Source: Chrysaora quinquecirrha (taxonomy: Eukaryota > Cnidaria > Scyphozoa > Semaeostomeae > Pelagiidae). Taken from it: DNA of 64,000 nt. How positions within the stretch are numbered: position 1 is the stretch's first letter; every line of letters begins with the position of its first letter. Positions 1 through 12,000 of this stretch are shown piece after piece. The notes beneath the pieces are model-generated. The model was not told the origin of the DNA and did no database searches. It worked only from the letters and a program-made list of their open reading frames with translations. The position numbers and the translations under genes were made by a program. The stretch is from assembly GCA_014526335.1 (NCBI GenBank), contig JACTAT010000048.1, positions 57,788 to 121,787 on the forward strand, read 5' to 3'.

Positions 1-1180
1 TACCCTGGTATTTGCCGCTAGGCTGGGTGTATTCTACGAAGATAACAGGTGCACATGCTTTGATGCTAGCGTCAGCAAACCAATGAAGGTTTGTTCCAAG
101 AACTGGTTCTTGGGCGTAGTTGATACTACATTTTGGGAATCCTAGTGGACCTCCCCTTATTCGTTTGATACGTTGTCCAGTTGGTTTTTCTGGTAGTTGC
201 TCGATAATTCATGTTTGATTTTGCACTTCGATGATGTAATTGTATTCTTGTAGCAACTCAGGTTGTTTGTTTAATTTGCGTAGCTGACTGTTTAAGCAGT
301 TTTCGCTTAAATGACGATTATCTGGAAGAAAATAATTTCCCTGCTTCCATAGTAGTTAAACAGAAAATCTGCCACTGACGTTTTGTTGTACAGAGTCTTG
401 AAAATCTGCACAAACTGAATCATTTTTGTCTGCTATTCTTAATACGTCCAGATCCCAAGTTTCTGATAATCTTCGATAATCTTCTTGCACCGCAGTTGGA
501 TTCTCAATAATCAAGTTTTCTTGTGTTGCTCTTGATTATTTCCCACTTGGCCTAACAAAGTCCATCCCAATGTGGTTTCCTCTGCCATTGGTTCGTTTAC
601 TTGTCCTTTCTTTACTCTAACAGTTTTGATAGGCATGCACAGGTAGGGGACTTTTAGTAGCAATATCTGAGAATCCAAGGTCCTTTAGATGTTGATACTG
701 ATGCTTTACTATCTCTGCGTGGACATTTGGAACTGAGGAAAGAGTTTTCCAAGTTCTGTCGCGATTTTTGGGTTTTCTCGATAACCAATTCTTGAATTTC
801 TAACTGATAGATTGGGCAATGAATTTCAAGGTCCCAACTTATTGTTCAAATGGTTCTGTCTCTTGTTCTAACTGGCTGCATATCCAACTTGCGAGCATGC
901 TCCTTGCTGATGTATGATTGTCCAATGCCACTATCGAGTAGGACACGGCAAGGAACGCCTCCAACTTTAGCATGCCCAGGTGAGTTGAATGTATCCCTTT
1001 AGATTGTCCAATCTTAGCCTCGTTACAAATTCAGAGATTTGCATCCGATGAGAATATCAATTTCTTCTGGGTTTGAATTATTTTGTACCATCAACGATTC
1101 AATTTGGTTGTTTAAATTAATAAAGGGTTTGAATACGCTCGTTCACTAATTAAAAGAGCCGGTTTTTGTTGTCACCAATG
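1..1180 (-). mobile_element. degenerate BEL/Pao-type LTR retrotransposon remnant
   Basis: Read on the minus strand, 870-960 encodes an aspartyl-protease-like segment containing LLDSGIGQSYIS followed by KEHARKLDMQ, the pattern of the DUF1758 protease of BEL/Pao elements. Further along the same strand, 1-180 encodes RIRGGPLGFPKC and then LHWFADASIKACAPVIF, which resembles the Pao-domain 'FxDAS' region. Frames are broken by stops and shifts, so this is a dead copy running off the left edge. Assignment to BEL/Pao rests on these two motifs only; a related LTR clade is possible. Confidence 0.55.
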
Positions 1181-1234
1181 TGTAGATGATTCCAATCCAA
1201 AAGGCACGAGCGAATAGAACACAAAAAATGTGGC

Positions 1235-1569
1235 TATACACGCTTTTTTATAAAGAACCTAACTCAAGTCCTAGTTCTTAAAGTTCCTTATTTTTGGACT
1301 TCTTTTGAGACGATTGTAGTTCCAAAAGTTCCTTAAAAGTTCCTTAATTTTAACTGAATGTTCAGTTTCATGACTACTATACAGAGACACTTTAATGTGA
1401 GCAAAGCTGGAGACTACTCACGGAAACATTTGATACATCCGTAACGTACAATTTATGCGATTTTCGACTGCAAATGAAAGAAACCGGTAGTATAAGTTCT
1501 TTAAATTTTCAGGCCTTCTACATGTAGGTTCCTTATAAAGTGGTTCCTTATAAAAAAAAGCGTGTATAC
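1235..1569. mobile_element. foldback element, family A (copy 1)
   Basis: The left end TATACACGC, an A/T-rich run, then TATAAAGAACC is the inverted complement of the right end GGTTCCTTATAAAAAAAAGC plus GTGTATA. The element is about 335 bp, has no coding capacity, and contains repeated AGTTCCTTA-type motifs. It sits in the BEL/Pao remnant. Other copies of the family lie at 10774, 16373, 19281 and 40118. Confidence 0.75.
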
Positions 1570-1689
1570 AGAATTCAAAATATTATACGAAAGAGAGGCT
1601 ATTATGTTATGAGGAAGTGCAAGCTAAGCAAAGAATTAAATATACTTCCAGAAGAAAAATACGTTGTAAATGAATGAAAAAGATGCTAT

Positions 1690-1950
1690 CGTATCGTGAC
1701 AAACTCTTTGTTTAGTTCTCTCATGTTCTACTTCACCACGCCCTCTTTCTATGATGTCAGGCAATGATCTCTGAATTTGGTTTAAAGTAAAGCCTATTTA
1801 TCGTAGTTTAATTACCTCTGTTAATTCACCTAGTTGCCTTTCGATTGATTTGATTCCCCAGATTTCTGCGACATTTTGATTGTTTTCTAGACCAGGCTCC
1901 TGCCTAAAGGTCGGGGCCCTTTGTTGTTCCACTAAGGTAACTCTAGCCCG
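1690..1950 (-). mobile_element. second BEL/Pao-like fragment
   Basis: The minus strand across 1795-1865 encodes NVAEIWGIKSIERQLGEL, resembling the 'FWELESIGI' segment that precedes reverse transcriptase in BEL/Pao polyproteins. It lies on the opposite side of the family A foldback from the protease-like piece, and its order relative to that piece is not the canonical one, so the remnant is rearranged or is a composite of two copies. Confidence 0.35.
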
Positions 1951-3690
1951 TTATGCAGCTGGAGAGAGATGAGAAGCACGTAAAAGATTCGCTAGCTCTA
2001 ATATGCGATTCAAGAAGAGGGGTGATTACAATAAAAAAATAAATGGAAAATTCTGTCCCCAAAAAATAAGAAAGTTTTTTCCAAAAGATATCGTCGATAC
2101 CAATTTTGATGCGAAGCTTTGGGGGTGCTAACAGGGGCGTCGCCAAAGGGGGATACAGGGGGCGCGGTACCCCCCCCATTGTTGCAAACGTCAGCACAAA
2201 GCAGGTTTTTTCGGCAAATGATGATATCGGTCTGGAGATTTGGGATTCTCTTGTTCGGCATTTTTCAATAAAATGCGTAGAAGCTCGGTTGCAATAAACT
2301 TGACAATAATAGATATTCCATTAAATTGGAGCATGATTAGAGTACTACTATAAAACGAGAAATATTATCATGGAGTATCTGCGCCGGTTTCAGTATGTAT
2401 CTTCGAAGCTTACACGGTACATACAGTACTGGATAAGGCTAAGTTCTGTATGAGTTGGCTTGTTCAAATCAAATGACATGTAAAATCTTTGGGAAAAGAT
2501 CGATGAAATTAATAAATGAACCACAACATGCAAACAGAAAAGATAAAAGTTAGATTCTTGAAAAATAAAAGAGTTAGAGTCTTGTTTTTTTTAATTGGAA
2601 TTCATGTTGATTATCAGAAAAAGCATAATGAAAAAATGGGCGTGGCTGCAAAAGCCACGCCTTTCTGTCGGCAAATTTTAACTCAGTGCCTCCCTATTTT
2701 TTTGTTGCTCCGCGTCCGCCCCTGGGTGCTAATTAGTGCGGATGGTCGAAAATTCTTGAAAAAAAAATACATAAGCGGGTGGGACGATGGGACGGCAATT
2801 AAGGTACCTCAAAGTACACAGGAAATAGAAATGATACAGAAACTGACCTGAGAATATCGGCAAAAGGGCAACACCAAAGCGCGAAAACGCAGTTTCTTCG
2901 GACACTTCCGCAAGCGCATGCGCATGGAAAGCATGGTCACTGGTCAGTGGCAAAACATTACATTTGCACATGGGCATTTTGGCAAACGAAAAGTGGCAGA
3001 ATGAGCGAAGGTTTGGAGAAACACGAAATGACTGTCGTGAAATTGATTCCCTTATGAGGTTGGTAGACTAACGAGTTTCCTTTGATATAGTTATTCTTGT
3101 TTACTGTTTATTTTCCATCACTGTACTGTGGGACTATTTCCAAACAGAATATACGGAAATGCCAGCTTTCGTTGATATGATGGGCGATTTCGCAAGTAGG
3201 CCCACCCACCCATGATAGAATTGGATAGGCCGCCTGGCCTGGCATGTCACAAATCAAATCATTAGGTATTTCATCCCCTCCTGTTCAACCAACTGGGGGA
3301 GTTCGGAGATTGCGACTGATGGTTATGAATATGCCCCTTTCATTAGTACAATAGAAATTGACAGAAGAGCAGAGCAAGCGAGGCAACCAGAATAACATAA
3401 GCAAACCAAGAACAATGTTTCAAGGAATTTTCTTTCGTCTTGCTTGGCCCTTGCATATCAAACCTTGCACACGAAGAATAGCATTGTATCTCCTCCCATT
3501 CTGCTTTGCGAGATGAGCAACAGGAGTGAATCTGATTGGATCAATCAAGAAAAGGAAGGGTCTTTCATTGGATAAATAGGACAAGAAATGTTTATGCTAA
3601 TAATTATTTCATTTTTGTCATGAAAATTAGCTTTGATAGGTTCCACCTTAGTCAATAAACATTTTTGACGAACATATGTCCAAAGTTGTT
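1950..3690. other. intergenic stretch, no gene seen
   Basis: No exon-like ORF with splice signals was found. The stretch holds a G/C-rich repeat-like segment (2118-2180) and a perfect 9-bp hairpin at 2639-2661 (GGCGTGGCT, loop GCAAA, AGCCACGCC). The first LOTUS exon of the TDRD5-like gene, expected upstream of 5517, was not found here. Confidence 0.4.
2639..2661. repeat. perfect 9-bp hairpin
   Basis: GGCGTGGCT pairs fully with AGCCACGCC across a 5-nt loop. It is GC-rich against an AT-rich background. It may be the tip of a foldback element or a structured RNA; nothing else supports a function. Confidence 0.5.
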
Positions 3691-3694
3691 TTTA

Positions 3695-4560
3695 TGTCCG
3701 AAGGACATATTGAGAGGGTTTTCGGAGAACGCATGTATATATGTATATATGTATGGATGTATGTATGAGTAGACGCTTTTTCCTGCCCAACTTGTAACAA
3801 TAGATGAGTCACAAATCACAAATATGAGGCGGTAAACTTTTGAAGTCGCCGTAATTGGTCATCATTTTGACAATTACGAAATTTGTAAACAAGTAGATGA
3901 GTCATTGTGGTCGAGTATTTGGGAGAAGTTCTCCAAGTTCTTATTTAGATAATAAGATTTTTTCGCCTGATCAGAAAATTCTCCCAGCCATTTGCATAAT
4001 ATTTACTGAGATATGACTCAGTTGTTGTCGAAAAAGTCGGAGAAGATTCTCGAACTTCCTTTTGCATAGTTAGATATTTTAGTGAAAGGTAAAATTAGAG
4101 TAACTTATTGATGACATTTTGCAAAATCAGATATGACTCTGTTGCCTTCCAAATATTTACTAATAATATTTTCGGTTGGTTGTCTATGCAAATATTATTG
4201 TGATGATGATGATGATGATCATGATGATAATAATGATGATCATGATGATGATGTGATGATGATGATATTCACGATAATGTTCGAAATGACATAATGGTGA
4301 TTCTTGCGTTAATGATGATGATTATTATTATGATAATGATGATATTCTGATAATCATGGAAATGACATAATGACGATTGTTGCGTTGATGATGATGTTGA
4401 TGATGATGATAATGATCATATTGATCGTGATGATGATGATATTGATCGTGATGATGATCATGATGGTGGTCACAATAACCATAACGATTATGATTATAAT
4501 AGCGATTTTTATGATTGCGACGATGATTATTGTCCTTCGGACATTGCGATAGCATTGCTA
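3695..4560. mobile_element. TCCGAAGGAC-bordered element with GAT-rich core (copy 1)
   Basis: It starts with ATGTCCGAAGGACATATTGAG and ends with TTGTCCTTCGGACATTGC, so its borders are inverted copies of TCCGAAGGAC. Just inside the left border lies TAGACGCTTTTTCCTGCC and then a block ending GAAGTCGCCGTAA, both repeated in the 29498 copy. The right third is a GAT/ATC microsatellite (4200-4530). There is no coding content; translations of the microsatellite are artefacts. Confidence 0.65.
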
Positions 4561-4782
4561 TGTTTGCTATATATCCCAATTTTATTTGTTTCATCAATAA
4601 AATAGCAGGGAAAAATCACTTCAGGCTCAAGGTAATAAAATTTAAGTTTATGGAGAACGTGTAACTTATTGATGCAAGATGAAGGGATCAGGAATGCAAC
4701 CCTTGGAGGTTGGGGGGAGGGGCAGCCAGGGCACAGCCTCACGGAAAAACTTGTAAGGGCCAACAGTCGTACATGGGTTCGA

Positions 4783-5069
4783 CCCTGCGGGTGTTATTGT
4801 TCAAAGGACTAGACATGCCAGTGCCAACCAGGATTTCAAAACCAACTCATGTCTGGTAATAAACTCTGTTACTTGTGTGGACCCATGCATAGAAACACAA
4901 AGAAATGTTTTACCCATTTCTACTAATAACTTGAATTTGTGGACCGGATCGAACACCTGAAGAAGCTCTAAATGTGGTAAAAATCTCTACCAAAATTTCT
5001 TTAGAGAAAACCCTCTATGGCTAAGTCTAGTATAATGAACAATTGAAGTACCCCCCCCCCCCCCCCCCG
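4783..5069. mobile_element. C/G-run MITE, 5'-eroded copy
   Basis: It shares ends with the intact element at 52587-52991. The left side has TTGTTCAAAGGACTAGACATGCC (positions 4788-4810). The right side has TCTAGTATAATGAACAATTG followed by GAAGTA and a C run ending GGG at 5069. The left G run is lost. It is noncoding. Confidence 0.6.
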
Positions 5070-5516
5070 GGTTAAATAGTGTATTTAACATCAGTTGCTA
5101 TCTTTGAAGTAGTGCACTAACAAGACTTTGATCCTGTCTGGGACTTGAACCCCTACATCATTGAGCTATACATGACCTAGCTGGATTATACCTATTGCAT
5201 GGGCAGGGCTGCCCAGACTGGGCCCTGGTACAATTGTCCTCTGAGGAGAAATTTTGTACCACACCCTTTGTATTGTTCGAATACCGTTATAAAAAAGAAT
5301 TTGAGCAGGGCACAAGGGCTTTACAAGTAATTTGTCCTAAGTGCTAGCTGTGTCAATCACTGTCATTGCTAGGTGGACAGTGTTGCGAATGCTTAATCCA
5401 CAAGATGATTTTCGAATTGATGGGCAGAAATATGATAATTTGCCTGACTCTAGAGTATAAACAGAAGTAAAATCTTAAATTTATGGTTAGTTAAGAAATT
5501 TTCTTTGCTTTCACAG
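5070..5516. other. presumed TDRD5 intron, nothing recognised
   Basis: It precedes the first visible TDRD5 exon and ends in the splice acceptor TTTGCTTTCACAG at 5516. A weak tRNA-like B-box complement lies near 5130-5175. No coding exon was identified. Confidence 0.4.
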
Positions 5517-6008
5517 CTGTTGCAGATAGCAGTACAAAACACATTAAAAAGTTAGTAGAGCAACAAAGAAAAACTGGCAGAATAAGTCGCATCAGAAAAC
5601 CTGCAGAAGAAGCACTGCGCCGGCCTCCCCCTGGCTCTTTTGTGCCATCTACCATTAGAGTTAAATTAAAAGAACTCATGAAGTCTTACCCAGAAGGATT
5701 ATCAACTGATATGTTAGCTACAGCTTATTTACGAAGATTTGGTAGAGAACTTCGGTGTGAAACTTTTGGCTTTCCAACCTTCAAGAAATTTCTAGAAGCC
5801 TGCTCAGATCTCGTTGATATTGTTGAAAACAATCAGGATGGTAAAAAGTCATCAACTATATATGCAAAAAATCATACTACTTCACCACAGAATATTGTTA
5901 AGAATGCATTGTTTAATAAGTTGAAATCAGATTTAACTACGAAGGCAAAACAAACCATCCCAAATGGACCACCTAAGCAGGCAAATTTACCAACAACACA
6001 AGAAAAAG
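5517..6008 (+). CDS. TDRD5: TDRD5 exon: LOTUS domain (second of the family set)
   Basis: The acceptor TTTCACAG is at 5516 and the donor AAAAG/GTACGAG follows 6008. The exon opens with VADSSTKHIKKLVEQQR, equivalent to the DESTK..SLVAKQR linker of human TDRD5. It continues with a LOTUS helix-turn-helix: LKELMKSYPEGLSTDMLATA, then RRFGRELRCETFGFPTFKKF and LEACSDLVDIVE. The exon ends in phase 1 and joins 8475 as a valine codon. LOTUS domains of this type bind RNA G-quadruplexes or helicases in related proteins; which applies here cannot be read from sequence. Confidence 0.88.
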
Positions 6009-9000
6009 GTACGAGTTTAACATTTTATTATTTGGTTTTCCTTTGGTTATTTTAATATTTGGTTGGACAATATACCATGTAGAGATTGTCCAAAATCATA
6101 TATAGGACAATCGAAAAGAGAGACAGGAACTAGGCTCAAAGAACATAAATCAAATGTGACCCATGGTCAAATTGACGAAAGTGATCTTGCCAATCATTGT
6201 TGGACGGAAAACACCAGATGAATTGGGATAACATTTCAGTGATTGATGAGGATAAGAACTGGAAAAACAAACTTGTTAAAGAAAGCATTCACTCAGTTCT
6301 ATCAACTCCTTGTATCAATCAAGTATTGTACTCAATCCCAGAAATCTCGTTGAATAACATCAAAAGTTGCACTGAACGCAATTTTGGCGCCACAAATTCT
6401 TAGAAGTTGAGCGCCAAAAATTCCCATGCTTCCTCGCAGGTCGGGTTAATTTCACACCTTTCGATCCTACCATTGCAATAAATAGGAAAGAAACCACATT
6501 TCTCATTGCCCGATGATGGGAGACGGATCTCTCCCGAAACGTTGCCCAACTAAATATCAAAGGCTTGTCATGATAAGTGGTGACTATCATGTCTAATACG
6601 GTGTCAGAAACAGCCTTGATAAGTCCGAATATATTTACTCGGTTGATCATGGTTAAAAGTTCGTCCCAAATTTCAGGATGTTGGTTTTGTTTGGACGCCC
6701 ATGCCATGGCTCCACGCATGTGTATTAGGTAAGGCGCTCACCTTTAGCGCAGAAAAACAAAGCAAAACATCATTCTCATTCTTTCAGAAAAAACTAGTAA
6801 CAAAGTAATAATTTTTAGGCATAGAAAATACACAACGAAAACAAATATAAGAATAAGAATAATTTTCTGACAGCAGTGCAAGGCTCTTCAATCGAAACCA
6901 GTATTTTGAGGCGAATGTTGAATGAAATGTTGGCTGCTCAACCAGCCCTGCCCTAACATCAGCCAACATGCAGAAAGAAATTCAGTAAAATGTTGTGTGA
7001 AATGTTGTTGGCGTTTGGCCAATGTGACAGTGAAGGTAAAGGTGAAATGGTGTCTTAGCGCCAGTCGCTAGTATCTCAGTAGTAGGTTAACTAATCGAGA
7101 CCTCGACCCTGGCCGTGACGCGACCGTGGCTGAGCTCGAACCTTGACCAAACTGAGCTTCTGACACTACGAGTAAGCTGGAATACACCGAGACGCTACAG
7201 CACCTTCGAGCCAAGGCTTAAGGGCCTTGTTTTAATTATTTTCCAAAAAAGGTCAGTCACAGCCCTTTATAGAATCAGGCTTTTAATGCTCAAAATTAAA
7301 CACTCGCAATGCTCGAATTTACACTATCGTCACAAGGAAAGTAAAGCTTTGCAGCTAGGCTAAGTTTGGATGCTTCATACAATTTCTGAATCCGATTTGC
7401 ATGTAAAACTTGATTTCTTGAAATTTTGACAGATTCCTGTCCTGGTTGCCTTTCATGGAAAATGGTTGTAACTGAGAAGTTAAGCGCATGCATTACATAT
7501 ACAGTCTTTTTTCATAAGAATAATTCTTTAAGAACACGAGCCTGGATTTCGCCTTTATTTTAAGAACAAATGAAGAACAAGCTGAGGCTGACCTTTTCGT
7601 AACCCATAAGAATATAAGCCAAATATGAAAGTAAGTCTGTCCGACTGAATATAAAAAGCAAGCAAACAAAGAAATAGACAAGCATGCTACATTTTGACAC
7701 AATAAACCGAGTACCAGTCCAGAGATTCACTAAGAGATATAGATATCTAAGTAGCATACAAGTAACAGATAAAGAACATATCAGGATAAAGAACATATCA
7801 GTCTTCTTGGAATGTCTATGTCGAAAAAATAAAATCAACAATCAAATTGGAAATTCAATATTTATCGTCTGTTTCTTCATACTTAATGCTAGAAATTATA
7901 AGATGAACATTGATGAATCAATGAATATAGCAAACAGCGAGAACCAAGTTAACAGAATATTTCTAAATAAGAGTATAAGGAATATGCACATCAGCCAAAG
8001 GTCATCAAAGTACAAACGCCATAATGCGAGTAACTGCAGATGAATCGAGCATGAATATTCCAGCATCCAAAAAAGCAAAGTTTCCTGATTCTTTTAAAAG
8101 AAGAGTGTATACTCCGTGTTTTATTGTTTTGTTTCCCAAAAGCCTGTTGTATACAGAAACAGATTAATATACAGTAGATTCAACAACCGATAATCATATT
8201 TTTGTCTCATTGAGTATGCTTTGAACTTTTCGTCGGTTGAAGTTTCCGTTGGGCAACTGAAGTTAAGCTTGGTCGTATGAGGTCAAAATATGGATGGGTG
8301 ACTTTAAGGTTGGATGACAATTGACAAACAAACTTAATTTACCGTCCTTTGATCTTTTGAACTAGGGGTCCCATGCATGGGTGCGGCATGCATTACAGGC
8401 CTAAATAACCTATATTACACGTTGTGCCTACATTTTAGGATTTTTAGTTATTTCTGACTCTTCATCTCCCACAGTGCCTGTATCAAGAAGTAATTCACTG
8501 ACGTCACCAAGAAAAACTAATTCATTGACGTCACCAAGGAGAACGTCCACAAGCAGGATTCCACCAACAGAAAAGAAAGTAAAAAGTCTGATGGATCTTG
8601 AAGATAACTTTTCCCAATCTCCTAAACCAACTGCTGTAAAGGATCCTGTCATTAAAATTAAATCAGGTGTTTCTGATGAAGTCAAGAAAGAATTATCATC
8701 GGTGAGCTTATATATATTTTCTAAGTTTTCTATTTTTCATAAAGAGCTAGGCAATCCGTTGCATTATACTGCCCATGTTTGGAGATTCTTTACAAAAAAA
8801 CAAACCAATATAATGAGAGAATGTTGCTGAAAAAATACCCTTTTGGGCAGCACATCTTGTATAGAGCACCTAAGTGTGATACCATGAAAAATCTATTTTT
8901 AGAATTTCGAAATTTGCTCTTCTTTTCGTGAAAGAGCGTCAAAAATAATGCGTAATCGTGCAAAATCAGTCAAATATATCAAACATTGACTGAGATATGG

Positions 9001-12000
9001 CCATCCGAAGAAATACATTTCAATAGGAAATTGTAGTAAAATTAAACTATTGTCAATTTAGGCCTTTCGTTCTCTCTCGGGCTATTTTCTTTCAATTGAA
9101 GCTCCGTTTTTTATTTTTTTCCTTTCATCATTTTAGTTATTAGCTGGAAAACCAAATGGTATGTGGTTGGCAAGATTGCCTTTTGAATACAAGGTATGAC
9201 ATCTACTTCATCATGTTGCACCGTAGTCCGCAAAATCTTTCTTTCCCTATTCTTTTTGTTAATTCTGATTGCGCGAAGTCACACCATTGTGTGCCCATAA
9301 ATTTGTAAGGGTCATCGAATGGCACATTCAAATTGAGTGAATTTGATTGATCGATATCTTGAGAATAATTGAGGTGCCAAGTTGAGTTTAGCACGAGTTT
9401 CAATCTTTCATGCAAAAAAATGTGAGGGCTGCCACCACTAGGATAAGCCAAGTCTTAAGTCTAGCCCCTGCTTAACTCAGCAAAGTTTAAATATACTCAT
9501 GTGAAGGGCAGCAAATTTTTACATTGCAATCGAAAATAGAGTTTCAAAGCTAAAGGTCTCATATGAAGAACTTGTTAAAATTTTTAGAAGAACGGTTCCT
9601 ACTGGTGCGAAGGTGTGCTAAAGTACATTGTGGCAGCATCTTTAACCTTAATGTCATATGTTGTTAGATTTTATTTCGTTCTTACGACAACAATCTTCAT
9701 AGATTAAATATATTGGAACCTATCAAGGTTGTTTCTGACACCGTATTAGATATGATAGTCACCACTTATCATGACAAGCCTTTGATATTTAGTAGGAGAA
9801 TTTTCCGGGAGAGATGAAACAACCTTTGCAATAAATAGGAAAAAACCACATTGCTCATTGCCCGATGATGGGAAACGGATCTCTCCCAAACGTTGCCCTA
9901 CTAAATATCAAAGGCTACTGGTGACTATCATGTCTAATACGGTAACAATCTTCATTTCTTTCAATAGAGACAATTTTCAAAAGATCTTGATATAAAAGGA
10001 GCTGGATATTTCAATCTGATTGAAATGATTGGATCATTACCAGACATGATAACAATGCAACGACCTGTTAAAAATGGTGATTGGCTTCTCACTGGCCTTC
10101 AAAAAGGTTGTGTTCTATTTATTTTCTAACTGTCGGCTAGTCTTGCTATTGTGATTCAGGATTTAGATCGAGGAATGTATCATTTCATATATCTCATACA
10201 CCTCCTGTGTATCTTTGAATTTTATAAATCCTTCAAATCTCTTAATCATGTTTAGCTTATGTGGATGTGCAAAAATCTTAACCCGCAACAAGACTATGCA
10301 AGACAACGATTGAAGGAAAAGTGCGTGCATTCTTTAAAGACGTACTATAACCTAAAAATATACTTAAGTCTTCGAAACCAAATCCAGTCATTTCTGCATA
10401 CATTATAAAAGAATTTTTTGCAAGGCAAGTTTCGAGATGTCTTAAAATTGGAAGAGATCCCTTTATAAATCTTTGTAAATCTCAACAAAACCAATAAATA
10501 CAGTCGCAAAAGCAAATACATTTATAAATGCAATGGATCTCAATACGGCATTTTTAGAGGGGTGTAACACAGCACCTCTCAATTTGGATAACATTCGAAA
10601 GTTTCTTTTCGGCTTTGATCCAAGGGCCACTTCGATTTGAGTGACGGCTTTTATTTTCATTGGATAGTGTAATATTTCAAAAGATCAGAAAAGTTTATAA
10701 ACCGAGTGCATGAAAAATCACCATCTATTTCAGAAAATATCATGGAAAACTTGAAAGAAAACTGCACAGCTCTACTACACGTATTTTTTTATATAAAACT
10801 AACAAATTAATCCTGTGCTGAAAGTTTCTTTAATTTTTCAGATTTTTAGTGCTGATAGTCTGTTAAGAGTTTCTTGAATATACATACTGGCAACATGGTT
10901 ATTCTATCTGAATGATGTTCCAAACCCATTTATCGATCGTATTTGAATGCATCGCATCTGGGTTTCCTGTTTGTCTGTTTGTCACAGAAATAATTTATTG
11001 CAGACGAAACACAGGAAATAAAACAAAATTTTTCGCTGTCTGAGGCGAAAAGTTTCCTACGAAATAATGTCCAGTACTGAAGTTTCTAAAATTTTTGCCC
11101 ATTCGAGAGTCTGCGTTTCTTATAAAGATTTCCTACTGAAAAGAAATACGTGCAATGTTTTTCTTAGATTAATGTGGCTTTTATTTCAGTATTTAAGGGT
11201 GGCTTCGGAAATGTCTCGCATTAATAATTGCCTTTCGTCTCGAAACAAAAAAGGGCGTTACACAGATTGGATAAGAGCAAAAGTGTCAATTTTTAACTTG
11301 CGTTTTAATCATTGTTTTTACTTCATTTCGGTGCATCTTACGTAAGAGTCCATCTTCCATCCAACTTGCTAGTGATTCGGCCTAACCAAGGTTTCTCTTA
11401 TATTTCCGACATTGTTTCATTGTATGGTCATACAGGGCGGTTGCGCTTATATGGACAGGATTCGTGCGTGAATTTCTCCACATAGTTCTGTTATTTAGGG
11501 AATATCTATGGGTCCGCATTGCTCCATTTTTGTTCCTGATTGGTCATGTGAAGATAATAGGTAGAGATTAAATGGTAACCAAAGTGATATGCATGGAATG
11601 GTTCTTTCATTAGTTGCATTTTGAAGCCCTCATAAACTGGTTGTAGCAACTCTAGTCATTCCTCTTTCTATTAACTTATTATTTGCTAAATTTTCTATTA
11701 TAGTATTCTTATTGCTGTTTTTTAAGCTTATTGTAACATTTGTTTGTTTTGTTTGCTTTAACGGACCAGGCTAGTTTAGTCTTTTCCGCGGCCGTATAAG
11801 ATGTTTACCTGTTATTAATCTGATAAATCCTATGAATAAACTTTAATTAAATTGAATTGAATTAAAATCGGTCAAATTTATGCAAATGGCGCATTGTCCT
11901 TGAAAATCTAGCCATCAAATGGGTCTCTTTTTCAAACTCCAGATACACGTGATAATGAAGGTGAAATGGTATGTTTAGCGCCATTTGCTAGTATCCCGAA

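Noticed and set aside
6507..6545. Hammerhead ribozyme in the Penelope fragment at 6507
   Set aside because: The core has C where U4 is invariant, and stem I and the cleavage site could not be drawn. It is kept only as a terminal-repeat motif.
9203..9451. Minus-strand ORF of 82 codons in a TDRD5 intron
   Set aside because: The frame has no recognisable domain and no splice signals. It reads like repeat-derived sequence.
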